Assembly (NCBI GenBank): GCA_024743115.1
Contig: JANSXC010000002.1
Location: forward strand, 102,207 to 166,206
Direction of reading: 5' to 3'
DNA: 64,000 nt
Source: a bacterium
Lineage (GTDB): Bacteria; Planctomycetota; UBA1135; UBA2386
The position numbers were made by a program, and so were the translations under genes. The notes below the pieces were generated by a model. The model was given only the letters and a program-made list of their open reading frames with translations. It was not told the DNA's origin and ran no database searches. Of this stretch, positions 42,301-49,558 are shown one piece after another (position 1 is the stretch's first letter; each line of letters starts with the position of its first letter).

Positions 42301-42391
42301 CGAGGAAGCTGAGGAACAGCGCCTCGGGCGAGTTCTGCTCGTCCGTCGGCGGTCGATGCGGCGGGCGGTTCGGGGTGTCCGGATTCGGCAC
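39362..42391 (-). CDS. Membrane-tethered ECF sigma factor fused to extracellular carboxypeptidase-regulatory-like domains
   Basis: A 1009-residue fusion, GTG start. Residues about 24-205 are an ECF sigma factor: region 2 with FLSFLDDGDEGALARLMRR, VEDLVHESLVTAVQRARDF and LLPWLQGILTRKVASHVRAE, and region 4 with VPEHYRPALELHLLEGLSP and the recognition helix VEVAERLGRMRATVRVQLF. A transmembrane helix follows at about 237-255 (LLAGSGAVLAVTLAAVSLA). The remaining about 740 residues are Thr/Pro-rich linkers and several carboxypeptidase regulatory-like beta-sandwich modules (LTGIVLDPTGRPCSDAGIW, VRGKIVDAADRPIAGARVVV, LTGRIVDPDGRPIGNARLAF), predicted extracytoplasmic. The sigma part would thus be held at the membrane and released or exposed by signal or proteolysis. 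No separate anti-sigma factor is nearby. Confidence 0.88.
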   Translation of the reverse strand: MPNPDTPNRPPHRPPTDEQNSPEALFLSFLDDGDEGALARLMRRCSPRLRSFARRFGVPDDRVEDLVHESLVTAVQRARDFDRNRPLLPWLQGILTRKVASHVRAEARRARHQAARAQHHRDHAGHADPESPHPSPLDSAARSELFAILHDAILAVPEHYRPALELHLLEGLSPVEVAERLGRMRATVRVQLFRGLRALRRQLPRGLHPLLFALLLAPDRQALAAAIGEAPRIGRRLLAGSGAVLAVTLAAVSLAWNTSDTPPPTRRIASEATPVPAPTPRPKAATTDVPTPRRLSDRAAIADDRTLEVFVHDGQRRPVPAVGLWLERLDGSDPLGTRERAVTAANGIARFAALPNVGLRLQSDRLAAREVTATASRAELQVRGNDLTGIVLDPTGRPCSDAGIWLAGDVVTMTDAAGQFELRAVPSGTPIAAIAPFGVAPPRPHEPNGSHLTLRLEPAGAVRGKIVDAADRPIAGARVVVGSAPNHAEEGYADDALLCLLPTQTSIASSTGEFGPLWLPPGQHPIHVRTPRHRPFASAVSITARDTTTTRLELPTTAHLTGRIVDPDGRPIGNARLAFRGTDANDRIDTTVGADGHFALDVPERGGYLAAAATGHRSASITLAQHATLPDEAILVLEPEHWQPLRLTFDDGAPVTGWSVRWLTPTRSALDRGEQRAVTNASGVCRIARRPQGSTQPTNDLSHRPTRWAVRGPGDPVWHEQPIDELRLEPPGLRATIAAHLRPSASLTCECLAAPGRPIANGRVYLRRGQDILWESARTDDRGRFSAAPLAPGDYTVFVESTAPDQPSLHGSGITIAAGAAVQRTLTSGPSGRLDYELRRPDGALVDSAIVTFVGGRADRRYGARESGHGSQRLPVGSYRLFAMGENSTWVHGEPFEIAADRTTRLTVPVEAATRRALHLQVPGFGRDVLTAIVRRRRDGCELGTFRILEDAPPSVVAFLPLGTYDVEVAVEPASLPATTSSHGPWRGQFTVETLAPRHAAIPVSFERR

Positions 42392-42410
42392 GGCGAGTCT
42401 CAGCGTGCGG

Positions 42411-43559
42411 CTACTGGGTGACCGTAACCATCACGGGTTCGGAGGCCGCGATGGTCGGATAGTACGTGAACCACGCGAAGTTCACGGTGATTCCGATCAT
42501 CGACGCGGGCAATCGGACCTGCGTGTCGAACGTCGCGGTCGCGGTGCCGTTGGCGCTCAGGGTGCCGAGGAACCCGGGTAGTTGCCCTGAGATCGCGGCG
42601 TTGGCCGTGATACCGAGGAACGCATCGGGGACGAGTGGCAGCGTCACACTGGTGCCGCCGAGCGGGATGCCGGGCGTCGTGCCGTTCATCGAACCGAGCA
42701 GCAGGTAGTTGTGGTTGGCCAGGGTCTGATCGCCGGCGAGGCGGAAGGTCATGACGGAGCGCTGGCCCGCGCGGAGGTTTTCGAGGTCGACGGACAGGCC
42801 GTGGTCCGCGACGCGTTCGCGGACGAGGAAGTTGTCGATGTACATCGCGTCGTTGCCGGCATTCGCGATCGTGAACTGCGTGAACCCGTGGGCGGCGAGG
42901 TTGGCATACACTCCGGTCGGCACGCCGGTCGCGATGAGTGCGCCATCGAGGTAGAGCGCGGTGGTGTTGCCGAAGATGTCGACGACCGTGCGCGCGTGGT
43001 GCCAGGCGTCGCGCGTCACGTAGTGTCCGGACGGCGTCCAGACACGGTTGCTGGTCGTCAGGTAGCAGACCTCGTTGTCCGCCTGGATGTCCCAGAGGAA
43101 CTGCGCCGACTGCGGGTGCGGCGCAGGTTGGGTGTAGAAACCCCAGGATGCGGAGTGCTGACTGCTCGAGGTCAGGTAGAAGTCGAACTCGACCTCGATG
43201 ACGCCGGTCGTGAGGTTGAAGAGCGCGTTGCGCCGAAGTTCACCGAAGCTGCCGGGCGCCATCTGACCGGCGTCCCAGACGACGGCCTGCTCACCGGTGC
43301 GCACCCGACCCGTCTGCACGCTCGCGGCGGCGAAGTTCGGGTTGCCGGCGCGAATGCTGTCGAACAGGATCCAGCCGTCCTGACCGCTCCACATCGACAT
43401 TCCCGGCATCGCACCGAGGGCGTAGCGCGGCGCCTCGAAAGACTCAGCAGAGAACGGACCGTTCGTCTGAGCCCAAGCGGCGGGCGAGGAGAAGAGGAGC
43501 GCGGCGGGGAGCGCGAGAGTTGCCGCGAGCGGGCGCACGGCGTGGAACAGGGTGTGCAT
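42411..43559 (-). CDS. Secreted protein with lectin/LamG-like fold
   Basis: A 382-residue exported protein (ATG at 43559; signal PLAATLALPAALLFSSPAAWA). The mature N-terminal half has jelly-roll/LamG-like segments (FNLTTGVIEVEFDFYL, WDIQADNEVCYL, WHHARTVVDIFGNTTALYLDGALI and AMYIDNFLVRERV), typical of laminin-G lectin folds that bind sugars. The C-terminal part is a beta-region (LLLGSMNGTTPGIPLGG...TLSANGTATATFDTQV) of the kind ending planctomycete secreted proteins. It ends 19 bp before the sigma-fusion gene, which may be co-transcribed. Ligand unknown. Confidence 0.78.
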   Translation of the reverse strand: MHTLFHAVRPLAATLALPAALLFSSPAAWAQTNGPFSAESFEAPRYALGAMPGMSMWSGQDGWILFDSIRAGNPNFAAASVQTGRVRTGEQAVVWDAGQMAPGSFGELRRNALFNLTTGVIEVEFDFYLTSSSQHSASWGFYTQPAPHPQSAQFLWDIQADNEVCYLTTSNRVWTPSGHYVTRDAWHHARTVVDIFGNTTALYLDGALIATGVPTGVYANLAAHGFTQFTIANAGNDAMYIDNFLVRERVADHGLSVDLENLRAGQRSVMTFRLAGDQTLANHNYLLLGSMNGTTPGIPLGGTSVTLPLVPDAFLGITANAAISGQLPGFLGTLSANGTATATFDTQVRLPASMIGITVNFAWFTYYPTIAASEPVMVTVTQ

Positions 43560-43691
43560 CGTGAAGAACCGGATGGGATCGCTGGCCGCCATGCGGCCGG
43601 GAAGCGGGGGCCTGGCAGTTGGCCTCGCCGGCCGGTTCTGTTTCCACTTCTTCGAGAATCGTCTTCGGGAATCGCAGCGCGGGCCGCGGCC

Positions 43692-46600
43692 TCACGCGCC
43701 GGCGAGCACGAGCGGGGACGGTATGCCGTATGCCGACAGCAGCCGCTGGCCGTAGCTCGCAGCGTCGCGACCGACGGCGATCTGGTCGCGCCACGCTTCG
43801 TCGCCGCGGCCGCTCCAGCGTTCGTGGGCGCTGTCGATCGCCGCGCGGAGCGCGGGCAGGTCCAGCGGATCGACGTAGTCCGCGTGCAGACCGAAGACCT
43901 CTTCGGCGCCGACACCGCGAGCCAGCACGAGCTCGCAGCCTGCCCGGGCGGCGAGGAGCGGCACGACGAACGAGCTCGGGGCGTTTGGCAGCCAGGCGCA
44001 GACCGCGCTGCGTCGCATGGTTGCGGTGAGCGCGCCGGGCGTGCGCGGGCGCGGCAGCGTCCGGAACTCGAAGTCCGCGCGGGCGGCCGTCGTCGCGTCG
44101 CCGTAGGGCAGTGCGGCGGGGCCGCAGAGTGTGAGGGGCAGGTCGGTGCCTCGCATCGCGAGCACGAGCGGCAGATGGTTGCCGAGCAGATCCCGCGGCC
44201 CGACCTGTAGAACGCCGGCCGTCGGGACGGTCGCGGCGGCGGCGGCGGCGGCGGGCAGGTCGACCCCCTCCGGGACGCAGATCGCCGAACGAGTGCCGGG
44301 GAACCGCGTGCCCAGCCAGTCTGCCTCCTCGGGTCGATGGACGATCCAGGTGTCGGCGAGTGCGAGCGTTCGCCGTTCGTAGTCGTCGGACCCGTCGAAC
44401 GGCTCGTGGGGCAGTCGTCGATCGGTCTGACCCTCCAACGTGACTTTGCCAGCAGCTGCCGCCGCGAACAGGGCGTCGAGCTCAGGTCCCGGCGCTTGGA
44501 AGTAGCTGCCCACGAGTTGGCCGATCCAGTTCGCCGTCTCGGGGTTGGCGGTGAGGCTCGAGAGCACGATGCGAACGTCGGGGTTGGTCGCGCGGGCGCA
44601 CTGCAGGCGACCGAGCAGGGTGTCGGCCTGGCCGAGGCCGAACGCATGCACCGCATCGAATGCTGTCGCGTCGGGATTCAGCGTGCGATCGACCACGACC
44701 TGGGCGCCCGCGCGGCGCAGCGCGGTAACGGCGTGATCGCACGCGAGCGTGGCGTAGAACTCCGCGGCGTCGGCCGGGGGCAGCACGAGGATGCGTGGAC
44801 CACTGCCGAGCGGGTCGAGTGTCCCGTCGAGGGCCGGCTCGCTGGTGGCTGTATCGGTGGGCCGGTCGAGCTCGATCGCCGGGGCGATCATGCGTGCCCA
44901 ACGGCGGGCCTGGGTCGCGCCTTCGCGGTTGCCGTCGCGCAGCCGGAAACGTGCAAGAGTCACGAGCGCGTCGGCGCGCGACGTCGCGAAGTCCTCGAGC
45001 TGGCGGACGAGGTCCGGTGCGATGCGCTGTCGCGGATCGTCGAGCGTTTCGCTCACGACCTTCACAAGGTCGTCGAAGAACGGCGTCAGGGGGCCGGGGT
45101 CGACCTGCATCAGGCTGCGGCGGCGGGCGATACGGCTCGAATGGGCGGTCTCCTGGGCGGCGCGCGGCAGGCGCGGTGGTGGTTCGGCGGGCGGTTCCGT
45201 GAGGCGCGCACGCAGCGCCGTGGTGTCGCCGTCGGCCGGCAGGAAGCGGCCGTCGATCGACAGGTCGATGCCGCGTTCGAGTCGCTCGAAGTGATCGCCG
45301 CCCCATTTCGCATTCGACTTGTTGCGATTGGCGGCCAGGTTCGCCAGCGATGCCGGGGTGCCCTGACGGCCTGCCGTGATGAGATGGTGCACGCTCGTGC
45401 TACCGTCGTAGAGGATCTCGTAGCCGCGCACCGCGGCCGCGACCTGGTGATCCCATTCGTCGAACTGGCTGGGGGAGAAGCGTGGATCGAGCAGGCCGAT
45501 CGTCGCAAACACCGAGCGGCGGTAGACGTTGCAGCAACCGCGCAACGTGGTCACACGGGCCAGTCCCGAGGCGCGTTCGTGCTGCTCGGTGTCGAGCGGC
45601 AGGTCGCTCGGCCACTGGCGTGACGGTCCCGCTTGCAGCGCGGGGGATTCGGACTCCGAGAAGATCTTCGGGCCGACGATTCCCGCGAACGGGCGCTGGT
45701 GGAACCGTGGGATCAGGCGCTCCAGCCAGTCGGGCGCGACCATCGTGTCGTCGTCGATGCGCGCGACGATCTCCGCACTGCCGCGTTCGATCGCGAGGTT
45801 CAGGGCCTGGGCACAGCCGACGTTGAGTCGCAGTTGCTCCACGTGGATCGGGAATGGGAAGCTCGCGCGCAGGCTGTCGAGATACTCGAGCGTGCCATCG
45901 GTGCTGCCGTTGTCGGTGATCCAGATCCTGACGTCTTGCCAGCGCGTCGCGGCCAGGTGCGCCATTGCGCGCGGCAGCACGGTCATGCTGTTCCAGGTCG
46001 GAAAGCAGACATCGACCGCGGGGCGTTCGGGCAGGTCTTCGCGGAGCGCTTCGCCGATCTGCCAGCAGATTCGGGTATGGCCATAGCGTCGGCGGATCTC
46101 GTGCAGGTCGGGCCCGTTCGGGTCGAAGCCCCACTTCCGAGCGAAGTGGGCGAGCGCGGAGTGCCGCAGCTCCTCATGCTGCGCCAGAGTCGATTCGAGC
46201 TGGCCGCTCGGTTCAGTGGTCGGTCCGGTGAGTGGCGTCCGGCGTCGTGTGAAGTGGACGCCGCGTACGCCGCGTTCGACGAGCACGCGAAAGCCGTGGT
46301 AGCGCGCGAGCAGGCAGAAGTCGTCGTCGTCAACGAATACCGGATCGAACGCCGGGTCGAGCCCCTGCGTCGCGTCGAGCACCGCACGGCGGATCAGGCA
46401 GAGCTCGCCACTGACGCTGTCGACCTCGGTGGCCTGGGGCGACTCGTCGCGGTCGTCCTCGAGCCAGCGTAGGTCGCTCCATTCGCGCGCAATGCCGAGC
46501 CCGGTGATGATTCGGCGACCGCAGCTCTGAATCCGGCCACTCGCGAGCGTGATCTTCGCGCCGACCACTCCAGTGTTCGGATCGTCGATCATCGCCGCAT

Positions 46601-46934
46601 GCAGCCGCTGTAGCCAGTCGGGGCGGTCCGGTAGCACGTCGCCGTGGAGTCGAACGACGTCACGGCGCTCGGCGGCTTCGAAGCCGGCGTTCAGCGCGGA
46701 GGCTCGGCCGCTGCCCGGTCGTTCGATGAGTGTCAGTCGCGGTTCGCCCGGAGCGGGTGAACGGACCTCGGCAGCCTGGCGCAGAATGGCGAGTGAGCCG
46801 TCGGTTGACCCGCAGTCGACCGCGATGATCGTGAGGTCGGGCCAGTCGGTCGCTGCCAGGGTGCGCAGCAGACCCGGGAGTGTCGCGCCGTGGTTGAGGA
46901 CGGGCACGACGACGGCGACTGGGGGGCGGATCAC
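43692..46934 (-). CDS. Multi-domain glycosyltransferase (two GT2 domains plus a GT4-like domain)
   Basis: A 1080-residue protein starting with GTG at 46934, overlapping the RGP stop as GTGA. Domain 1 (about 1-240) is a GT-A family 2 transferase: VAVVVPVLNHG, VDCGSTDGSLAIL and acidic VDDDDFCLLARYHGF. Domain 2 (about 305-540) repeats the fold: VDVCFPTWNSMTVLP, WITDNGSTDGTLEYL, RIDDDTMVAPDWLE and FDEWDHQVAAAVRG. After a Pro/Arg linker, the C-terminal about 380 residues look like a GT-B or GT4 transferase (RILVLPPADAAEFYA, AVHAFGLGQADTL, LTLCGPAALPYG, VFGLHADYVDP). It probably builds a surface polysaccharide with successive linkages, in a unit with the RGP homologue. Acceptors unknown. Confidence 0.85.
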   Translation of the reverse strand: MIRPPVAVVVPVLNHGATLPGLLRTLAATDWPDLTIIAVDCGSTDGSLAILRQAAEVRSPAPGEPRLTLIERPGSGRASALNAGFEAAERRDVVRLHGDVLPDRPDWLQRLHAAMIDDPNTGVVGAKITLASGRIQSCGRRIITGLGIAREWSDLRWLEDDRDESPQATEVDSVSGELCLIRRAVLDATQGLDPAFDPVFVDDDDFCLLARYHGFRVLVERGVRGVHFTRRRTPLTGPTTEPSGQLESTLAQHEELRHSALAHFARKWGFDPNGPDLHEIRRRYGHTRICWQIGEALREDLPERPAVDVCFPTWNSMTVLPRAMAHLAATRWQDVRIWITDNGSTDGTLEYLDSLRASFPFPIHVEQLRLNVGCAQALNLAIERGSAEIVARIDDDTMVAPDWLERLIPRFHQRPFAGIVGPKIFSESESPALQAGPSRQWPSDLPLDTEQHERASGLARVTTLRGCCNVYRRSVFATIGLLDPRFSPSQFDEWDHQVAAAVRGYEILYDGSTSVHHLITAGRQGTPASLANLAANRNKSNAKWGGDHFERLERGIDLSIDGRFLPADGDTTALRARLTEPPAEPPPRLPRAAQETAHSSRIARRRSLMQVDPGPLTPFFDDLVKVVSETLDDPRQRIAPDLVRQLEDFATSRADALVTLARFRLRDGNREGATQARRWARMIAPAIELDRPTDTATSEPALDGTLDPLGSGPRILVLPPADAAEFYATLACDHAVTALRRAGAQVVVDRTLNPDATAFDAVHAFGLGQADTLLGRLQCARATNPDVRIVLSSLTANPETANWIGQLVGSYFQAPGPELDALFAAAAAGKVTLEGQTDRRLPHEPFDGSDDYERRTLALADTWIVHRPEEADWLGTRFPGTRSAICVPEGVDLPAAAAAAATVPTAGVLQVGPRDLLGNHLPLVLAMRGTDLPLTLCGPAALPYGDATTAARADFEFRTLPRPRTPGALTATMRRSAVCAWLPNAPSSFVVPLLAARAGCELVLARGVGAEEVFGLHADYVDPLDLPALRAAIDSAHERWSGRGDEAWRDQIAVGRDAASYGQRLLSAYGIPSPLVLAGA

Positions 46935-48040
46935 GCGTGACTCGGCGTCGGCGAGGCGGGGCGAGCGGGATTCGCGCGCATTGGCGGGGCGCTGATGGTG
47001 GTCGCGCCGTCGCCCGTCGGGCGCGGCAGTTGGAGGTCCTGGCCGGCGAACCGGCGCGCCCAGCGCTGCATCGCGTCCGCGAGCTTGACGAGGTAGCCGT
47101 CGTCCTTCGTACGGCCTTCGCGCTCGATCGCCGCGGCGAGTTGGCGGTAGCAGTCGACGACGGTCGTGCCTGTCAGCAGCGTTTCGTCCACGAGACGCCA
47201 CATCGTTTCGTTGCGTTCCATCCCCGGAGCTTCCTTGCGCAGGTTGCTCCAGACGTTCGACGCCCGGGCGTGATGCACCGTCGGAGAACCGCTGTTGATC
47301 GCGTAGCCGAGATGGTCGCAGATGCGTTTGCTCAGCAGGCCGGCCCAGATGTCGCCGAAGCGATCCACGCCGTGATCCCGCCCCATGAGCAGGAAGTACA
47401 GCGCGGGCGTGATCTCCGGCCGCCATGCGAGGTTCATGCCGCACATCGGGTAGTAGTGCCCGCGCGGGATCGTCTGATCCACGGGCTCGACTGCGGTCGG
47501 GTTGCGCAGTTGCTGTAGTTGCGTGACTGCGTCGTAGTCGATCACGTGCTCCCAGAGCCCGTGGTTGATCACGCAGCGTTGCTGGCGTTCGCGCGCCTCG
47601 TAGGGCACGCCGCGCGGGATGGTTCCGCTCGTCGTCGAGACCCAGGCGTCGTGATTGCCGCCCGATTCGAGGCGCTGCCAATGATCGTCGAGGAAGCCGA
47701 TCGGCGACGCCGAATTGGGCAGGCAGTCGTCGTCGAGCGTGACGATCATGTCGGGCTTTCGCGTCCACGCATCGTGGTAGCCGAAGCTGCGAACGCAGTC
47801 CGTGCGCCGCGGCACGATCCAGCTGTCGTCCCCGAACCGTTCGTCGATGTCGCGCCAGCTGTAGTGCGAGAGGCGGGCCTCGGTCGACAACTCGAACGAG
47901 GGTTCCGGGTTGTCTTCGACGACGACGAGTTCGATGCGATCGCTGCGCGCGAACTCGGGCTCCCAGGCGTCGAGGAAACGCTGCATGCAGTCCTGTCGCA
48001 CCGTGGGCACGACGATCACGATGTGGGGTTGGGCGGTCAT
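46931..48040 (-). CDS. RGP-family protein (plant UDP-arabinopyranose mutase homologue)
   Basis: A 369-residue protein strikingly similar to plant reversibly glycosylated polypeptides: VIVVPTVRQDCMQRFLDAW, SWIVPRRTDCVRSFGYHDAW, MIVTLDDDCLPN (DDD metal/sugar-nucleotide motif), HGLWEHVIDYDAVTQ, IPRGHYYPMCGMNLAWRPE, GDIWAGLLSKRICDHLGYAI and HHARASNVWSNLRKEAPG. In plants RGPs interconvert UDP-arabinopyranose and UDP-arabinofuranose. Bacterial homologues exist but are sparse. A clear AAGGAG site precedes the ATG. The C-terminus has an extra Pro-rich tail. It is translationally coupled to the downstream glycosyltransferase, suggesting supply of a furanose or pyranose sugar nucleotide for the glycan. 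Enzyme activity in this bacterium is inferred. Confidence 0.9.
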   Translation of the reverse strand: MTAQPHIVIVVPTVRQDCMQRFLDAWEPEFARSDRIELVVVEDNPEPSFELSTEARLSHYSWRDIDERFGDDSWIVPRRTDCVRSFGYHDAWTRKPDMIVTLDDDCLPNSASPIGFLDDHWQRLESGGNHDAWVSTTSGTIPRGVPYEARERQQRCVINHGLWEHVIDYDAVTQLQQLRNPTAVEPVDQTIPRGHYYPMCGMNLAWRPEITPALYFLLMGRDHGVDRFGDIWAGLLSKRICDHLGYAINSGSPTVHHARASNVWSNLRKEAPGMERNETMWRLVDETLLTGTTVVDCYRQLAAAIEREGRTKDDGYLVKLADAMQRWARRFAGQDLQLPRPTGDGATTISAPPMRANPARPASPTPSHA

Positions 48041-48103
48041 GGGGACTCCTTGGGTCCCGTCGTATCGGCGTGTGCGCGACGCGCCCTGGATGAGGGAGAT
48101 CCC

Positions 48104-49522
48104 TCAGGGCGTGATCTTGCCGCGCCGAAACCCCAGCCAGGCGACGACCAGTGCTGCAAACCACGACAGCACGCGGTCCGCGAAGCCCTTGGCGAAAATT
48201 GCCGGCAGGTAGAACGCCACGATCGCGTAGCCGCCGCCGACGAGCATGGCTGCGAATGCCCAGTAGGGTGGCACGGGGCCGCAGAACAGTCGCACGAGCA
48301 GCAGCGGGCCGAACGCCGAACCGAGCGCGGCCCAGGCGAAGAGCACGTTCGAGAACACGTTCTTTTCGATGAGGAGCGCTGCGATCAATGCGCCGATGCC
48401 GATCGTGAGCACGGTGATGCGCGCGGCGATCAGCGCGCCGCGTTGGGAGCCACGGAAGAACGGCAGATCGTGGGTTACGCAGCTCGCGCAGACCAGCAGC
48501 TGGCTGTCGACGGTGGACATGATCGCCGCGAGTACGGCGGCGACCACGATGCCGTCGACGAGCGCGGGGAGGAGATTCTGACTTGCGACGAACAGCGCGT
48601 CCTCGTGCTCGCCGACGGCGACCGGGAATGCGGCGCGCACGGTCCAGCCGACGGCGAGCATGCCGATGTAGAGGATGACGGCCCAGCCGATCCCGACCGC
48701 GCGAGCAACCTTCATCGAGGCATCGGGCGCCATGCCCATGAACTTGTTGAGCGCGTGGGGCTGGCCGGGATAGCCGAGCCCGATTCCGAGCAGGGCCAGC
48801 GCGAACCCGGCAGCGACGAGCCCCTCGCGCGTTCCGAAGGCCGTGGCGTAGCCCGGAGTCTCGACCGCCTCGATGGCGGTGACGAAGCCCTCGAAGCCAC
48901 CGAAGTGCGCGATGCCGGCGACGGGCAGTAGCACGGCGACTGCGGCCATGAGCACGCCTTGGATCGTGTCGGTCAGACTGACCGCCAGGTAGCCGCCGAG
49001 CAGCGTGTAGAGCACGGTGATCGTCGCACCGATCACGACGCCCGTTGTCGGCGACACTCCGAAGGCATGGCGGAATGCGCTCTCGGCGGCCTGCATCTGG
49101 GAGGCGACATAGGTCAGCAGCGAAGCGAGCGTGAGCAGCGTCGCGAACCCGACGACCAGCGCGCGGCCGCGCGGGCCCGGTGGGCCGGCGAGGAACTCGG
49201 TGACGGTTACGGCGTCACCGGTCGAGTCGCGCAGGCGCGGTGCGACGAGCAACCAGTTGATCAGGAAACCGCCGAGAACCCCCGGCAACACCCAGATCGC
49301 GGCCAGGCCGTGCAGGTAGGCAAAGCCCGTCACGCCGACGAGACTCCAGGCCGAGGACGAACTCGCGTTGGCCGCCAGCGCCGCGACCCACGGTCCGAGC
49401 GTGCGGCCACCGAGGTAGAACCCGGCCGAATCCTGCGTGCGACGGTGGGCGATCCAGCCGAGCAACATCACGCCGATCAGGTACGTGAAGAGCGCGATGA
49501 GGATCGCCGTTTCGCGAGTCAT
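48104..49522 (-). CDS. Sodium:solute symporter family transporter (PutP-like)
   Basis: A 472-residue, about 13-helix SSS-family symporter. The N-terminus has FYLGGRTLGPWVAALAANASSSSAW, and the middle GYPGQPHALNKFMGMAP and AAIMSTVDSQLLVCAS, the last two being hallmark PutP motifs (GYPGQPHI and STxSSQLL region). It likely imports proline or a related small molecule with Na+; the motif match supports a proline-type substrate but is not proof. The start at 49522 is divergent from pgi with a 36 bp gap. No partner genes are adjacent on its strand. Confidence 0.9.
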   Translation of the reverse strand: MTRETAILIALFTYLIGVMLLGWIAHRRTQDSAGFYLGGRTLGPWVAALAANASSSSAWSLVGVTGFAYLHGLAAIWVLPGVLGGFLINWLLVAPRLRDSTGDAVTVTEFLAGPPGPRGRALVVGFATLLTLASLLTYVASQMQAAESAFRHAFGVSPTTGVVIGATITVLYTLLGGYLAVSLTDTIQGVLMAAVAVLLPVAGIAHFGGFEGFVTAIEAVETPGYATAFGTREGLVAAGFALALLGIGLGYPGQPHALNKFMGMAPDASMKVARAVGIGWAVILYIGMLAVGWTVRAAFPVAVGEHEDALFVASQNLLPALVDGIVVAAVLAAIMSTVDSQLLVCASCVTHDLPFFRGSQRGALIAARITVLTIGIGALIAALLIEKNVFSNVLFAWAALGSAFGPLLLVRLFCGPVPPYWAFAAMLVGGGYAIVAFYLPAIFAKGFADRVLSWFAALVVAWLGFRRGKITP

Positions 49523-49558
49523 GGCGCGAGACTACCATTCGGACGTTCCGGAGGAACC

